The notes under the pieces: model-generated
The model's database searches: none
What the model saw: the letters and a program-made list of their open reading frames with translations, nothing else
Told to the model about the DNA's origin: nothing
In this document: piece after piece, positions 48,916 to 51,087 of the stretch
How positions within the stretch are numbered: position 1 is the first letter of the stretch
How the letters are laid out: the number at the start of each line of letters is the position of its first letter
Assembly: GCA_021768485.1 (NCBI GenBank)
Contig: JAIZVZ010000019.1
Span: 1-51,087 of the forward strand
Reading direction: 5' to 3'
Length of the DNA stretch: 51,087 nucleotides
Origin: Oxalobacteraceae bacterium
GTDB lineage: Bacteria; Pseudomonadota; Gammaproteobacteria; Burkholderiales; Burkholderiaceae_D
Position numbers and translations under genes: made by a program

Positions 48916-50580
48916 TTACGCAGCCTGCAACATGTCGGCCATGTCTTGTTCCACCGTCGAAATCAACTTCAAGCCAAATTCCTTGTTCAGAATGCTGATC
49001 AAGTTGTCGCTCAAAAACCCAGGCGCCGTCGGACCGACGCGGATATTGCGGATACCCAGGGCCAGCAGCGTCAATAACACCACAATTGCCTTTTGCTCGA
49101 ACCAGGAGAGCACCAAGGACAGCGGCAATTCATTGACGCCGCACTCGAATTCCTTGGCCAGCGCCAGCGCCAGCTGGATGGCCGAATAGGTATCGTTGCA
49201 CTGCCCCACATCGAGGAAGCGCGGAATGCCGTTGATGTCGCCGAACTCAAGATCATTGAAGCGAAATTTTCCGCATGCCAGCGTGAGAACGATGCTGTCG
49301 GCCGGCACTGCTTTGGCCAGGTCCGTGAAATAAGTGCGCTGGGTCTTGTCGCCGTCGCAACCGCCGATCAGGAAAAAATGCTTGATGTTGCCGGCCCTGA
49401 CCTGCTCGATGACGGCCGGCGCCGCGGCCATCAGGGCATTGCGTGCAAATCCGGTCGTGGTGTAGACCGGTTCGGCATCTTGTGTAAAACCCGGCATGGC
49501 CAGGGCAGCATCGATTGCCGCTGAAAAATCGCTACCCTCGATATGGACCACGCCGGGCCAGCCGACGATGCTGCGCGTGAAGATGCGTGCGCCATACTTG
49601 CCGACTTCCGGGCTGATGATGCAGTTCGACGTCATGACAATCGAGCCGGGAAAGGCGGCGAATTCCTTTTGCTGATTTTGCCATGCGGTGCCGTAATTGC
49701 CGACCAGATGCGGATACTTCTTGAATGCCGGGTAAGCATGGGCAGGTAGCATTTCGCCGTGCGTGTAGACGTTGATGCCGCGCCCTGCGGTCTGTTCCAG
49801 CAGCAGTTCGAGATCGTGGTAATCGTGCCCCGACACCAGCATCGCCTTGCCGCTGACCGGCCGCAGGTTCAGGCGCGTCGGTTCCGGATGGCCGAAGGTA
49901 TCTGTTTCGCCGGTGTCGAGCATTTGCATGATGCGGTAATTCAGATGGCCGATGTCCATCGAACACTTGAAAAGCGCATTGACGTCGCTCGGATCGAGCG
50001 CCAGAAAAGCCATGATGTCGTGATATTTGCCGGCCACTTCGGTATCTGTCTGGCCCAGTACGCGGGCATGCTCCATATAAGCGGCGGCGCCTTTCAAGCC
50101 GTACAGGCACAACAGGCGCAAGCCGATCACATCTTCGCCAACTTCCTTTTTTTGACGGTTAAGCGCAAATTGCAGCGCATCGCTCAACATCACCGCCTTG
50201 ACATCTGGCAGCCGGTACTCGGCAGCAGACGGCAACGCTGCTGGCGAAATGCCTTGCGCCTGGCAGGCCTGTGCATATTTGGTCTTGAGGATGTTCCGGA
50301 ACGCTTGCGCACGCTCGCTAAAGGCAATGATGCGATCAGGATCGAAATTCACATTGGTCAAGGTCGAAAAAAAGGCTTGTGGCACGTACTCATCGACCTC
50401 AACATCGATGACGCCGACCTTGCGCGCCGCTTGCGCATAGAGCGAAACAGCCTGCAGCAGATGAACCAGCATATCCTGCAGATCGGACACTTCGGCGGTC
50501 TTGCCGCACATGCCTTGCGCAAAGCTGCAGCCATTTCCTTGAGGGGTGCGAATCGTATGTTCACATTGAACACAAAACAT
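48916..50580 (-). CDS. hcp: Hybrid cluster protein Hcp (hydroxylamine/NO reductase)
   Basis: Hcp contains an unusual Fe-S-O hybrid cluster and protects against nitrosative stress, acting as NO reductase in E. coli. The 554-residue product starts with Cys3, Cys6, Cys18 and Cys25. This C-x2-C-x11-C-x6-C spacing is that of class II enzymes from facultative Gram-negatives. The hybrid cluster ligands lie in segments such as [15 protein letters not shown] and [14 protein letters not shown] precedes the ATG. The upstream promoter overlaps an NsrR-like palindrome. Confidence 0.97.
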   Translation of the reverse strand: MFCVQCEHTIRTPQGNGCSFAQGMCGKTAEVSDLQDMLVHLLQAVSLYAQAARKVGVIDVEVDEYVPQAFFSTLTNVNFDPDRIIAFSERAQAFRNILKTKYAQACQAQGISPAALPSAAEYRLPDVKAVMLSDALQFALNRQKKEVGEDVIGLRLLCLYGLKGAAAYMEHARVLGQTDTEVAGKYHDIMAFLALDPSDVNALFKCSMDIGHLNYRIMQMLDTGETDTFGHPEPTRLNLRPVSGKAMLVSGHDYHDLELLLEQTAGRGINVYTHGEMLPAHAYPAFKKYPHLVGNYGTAWQNQQKEFAAFPGSIVMTSNCIISPEVGKYGARIFTRSIVGWPGVVHIEGSDFSAAIDAALAMPGFTQDAEPVYTTTGFARNALMAAAPAVIEQVRAGNIKHFFLIGGCDGDKTQRTYFTDLAKAVPADSIVLTLACGKFRFNDLEFGDINGIPRFLDVGQCNDTYSAIQLALALAKEFECGVNELPLSLVLSWFEQKAIVVLLTLLALGIRNIRVGPTAPGFLSDNLISILNKEFGLKLISTVEQDMADMLQAA

Positions 50581-50763
50581 TGTGGAGCTCCTAAAAATTT
50601 ATCAATTAACACTACATTCGGATGATCAATACTTAAAACACTGGCGGGTACGCTGCGGCCGGCACCGCAAACAGGCGGCAATTTATGCTCGCGACAGCGG
50701 CCCGGACTCGGCGTGCAGCCGGCGATGGCAAGAACAGCAAGGCAGATGGCAGCGCATGTTTTG

Positions 50764-50786
50764 AATATGTATCTATAATACATTTT
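50764..50786 (-). promoter_or_regulatory. NsrR-like palindrome over the hcp promoter
   Basis: The 23-bp site contains the perfect inverted repeat ATGTAT-N5-ATACAT (50767-50783) with A/T-rich flanks. Against the E. coli NsrR consensus (AAGATGYATTT-N-AAATRCATCTT) I count about four mismatches. NsrR controls hcp-hcr in enterics. The site covers the likely -10 (see next entry), which is suited to repression. Confidence 0.65.
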
Positions 50787-50804
50787 TATAGACAAGTGAC
50801 GCAA
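50775..50804 (-). promoter_or_regulatory. Probable hcp promoter
   Basis: On the minus strand TTGCGT (50804-50799) and TATTAT (50780-50775) are 18 bases apart. The expected start is near 50768, about 190 bases before the hcp ATG. The -10 lies in the NsrR-like palindrome. Confidence 0.55.
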
Positions 50805-50972
50805 GGAAAAATATTGCGAGCTTAATTCATTGAGTTGGCTATACAGTAAAATCAGAAAAAGACGTGGAATTTCACGCAAACGCCGGCAACATCGTGGATT
50901 TAATATTTCAAACCATTGCTTATCAAATGCAGCGCCGCCTCTGTTTTTCTTGTCAAGAACACTCGTCCCAAT

Positions 50973-51002
50973 TTGCCAATACCTTGCATTCCCGCGTAGA
51001 AT
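50973..51002 (+). promoter_or_regulatory. Promoter of tRNA-Gly
   Basis: TTGCCA (50973-50978) and TAGAAT (50997-51002) are 18 bases apart, followed by a GC-rich discriminator just before the tRNA 5' end at 51012. Confidence 0.6.
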
Positions 51003-51011
51003 ACGGCTCTC

Positions 51012-51085
51012 GCGGGTGTAGCTCAATGGTAGAGCAGAAGCTTCCCAAGCTTACGACGAGGGTTCGATTCCCTTCACCCGCTCCA
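51012..51085 (+). tRNA. tRNA-Gly (anticodon CCC)
   Basis: A complete tRNA of 74 bases folds as a cloverleaf. The acceptor stem is GCGGGTG with CACCCGC, and the D arm is GCTC-AATGGTA-GAGC. The anticodon loop TTCCCAA holds CCC, and the T arm loop is TTCGATT. Discriminator T and an encoded CCA end the gene. The anticodon loop and sequence resemble E. coli glyU. The outer anticodon-stem pair (position 27-43) is a G-A mismatch. Confidence 0.97.
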
Positions 51086-51087
51086 TC

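Larger units (their letters stand above)
50581..51011. other. 431-bp region between hcp and tRNA-Gly
   Basis: It holds the hcp promoter with the NsrR-like palindrome (50764-50804), a predicted leader of about 190 bases for hcp, and the tRNA promoter (50973-51002). A minus-strand frame starting at 50783 encodes a lipobox-like start, but it reads into hcp in another frame and I reject it. Confidence 0.6.

Noticed and set aside
50581-50660. FNR site (TTGAT-N4-ATCAA) before hcp
   Set aside because: Only half-sites (TTGAT) are present, without the second arm at the right distance.
50358-50783. Minus-strand frame starting in the NsrR-like palindrome with a lipobox-like LAIAGC
   Set aside because: It has no ribosome site, begins upstream of the likely transcription start, and runs into hcp in another frame for over 200 bases.

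Overview
The window is GC-rich chromosomal DNA from a betaproteobacterium, most likely of the family Oxalobacteraceae (Massilia, Janthinobacterium or Duganella type). The basis is protein similarity from memory and the housekeeping gene order (purM divergent from a PerM-like gene and hda; grpE-dnaK-dnaJ next to hemH, recN, nadK and hrcA; dapB-exbBD-leuS-lptE-holA-proA). The genus is an inference. I see no insertion sequences, prophage, CRISPR array or rRNA. Almost everything is core genome, and the last 10 kb is the most accessory-like part.

Layout. 1-4.3 kb: tail of a probable sodium:solute symporter, an exported M16 zinc peptidase and purM (both minus). 4.5-10.5 kb: a plus-strand run with an AI-2E family membrane protein, hda, a HAD phosphatase, pcnB, folK, a DUF486 protein, panB and a small acidic protein started by TTG. 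10.5-15.2 kb: minus-strand carbonic anhydrase and the heat-shock genes dnaJ, dnaK and grpE, with sigma-32-type promoters before grpE and dnaK. 15.5 kb: a 29-codon membrane microprotein with a consensus Shine-Dalgarno sequence. 15.8-19.9 kb: hemH, recN and nadK (minus). 20.1-22.1 kb: hrcA, an orphan receiver protein and fur (minus).

22.2-33.5 kb is a long plus-strand block: bamE, dapB, exbB, exbD, an orphan barstar-like gene, an 11-bp-period tandem repeat, leuS, lptE, holA, proA, hemJ, a glutathione-dependent isomerase-like gene and an RlmL-like rRNA methyltransferase. 33.7-39.3 kb holds a Bcr/CflA exporter, an M61 peptidase with a PDZ domain and a CocE/NonD hydrolase. 39.4-45.5 kb holds a CoA-transferase, a TraB/GumN-like protein without its usual His motifs, and a gamma-glutamyltransferase divergent from a GntR regulator.

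45.9-51.1 kb contains a three-gene lipoprotein operon (CsgG-like, DUF4810, GNA1162/DUF799), a 12-bp tandem repeat, the nitrosative-stress pair hcp-hcr behind a promoter overlapped by an NsrR-like palindrome, and a tRNA-Gly(CCC).

Several genes work together. Hda and HolA act at replication. GrpE, DnaK and DnaJ form a chaperone cycle, with HrcA encoded nearby. BamE and LptE build the outer membrane, and ExbB/ExbD energise it. HemH and HemJ belong to haem synthesis, with Fur nearby. Hcr passes electrons to Hcp for NO detoxification. No obvious defence or mobile system is visible. The best leads for new biology are the microprotein, the three-lipoprotein module, the His-less TraB protein with its small downstream ORF, the phased repeat before leuS, and the operator-like palindromes.
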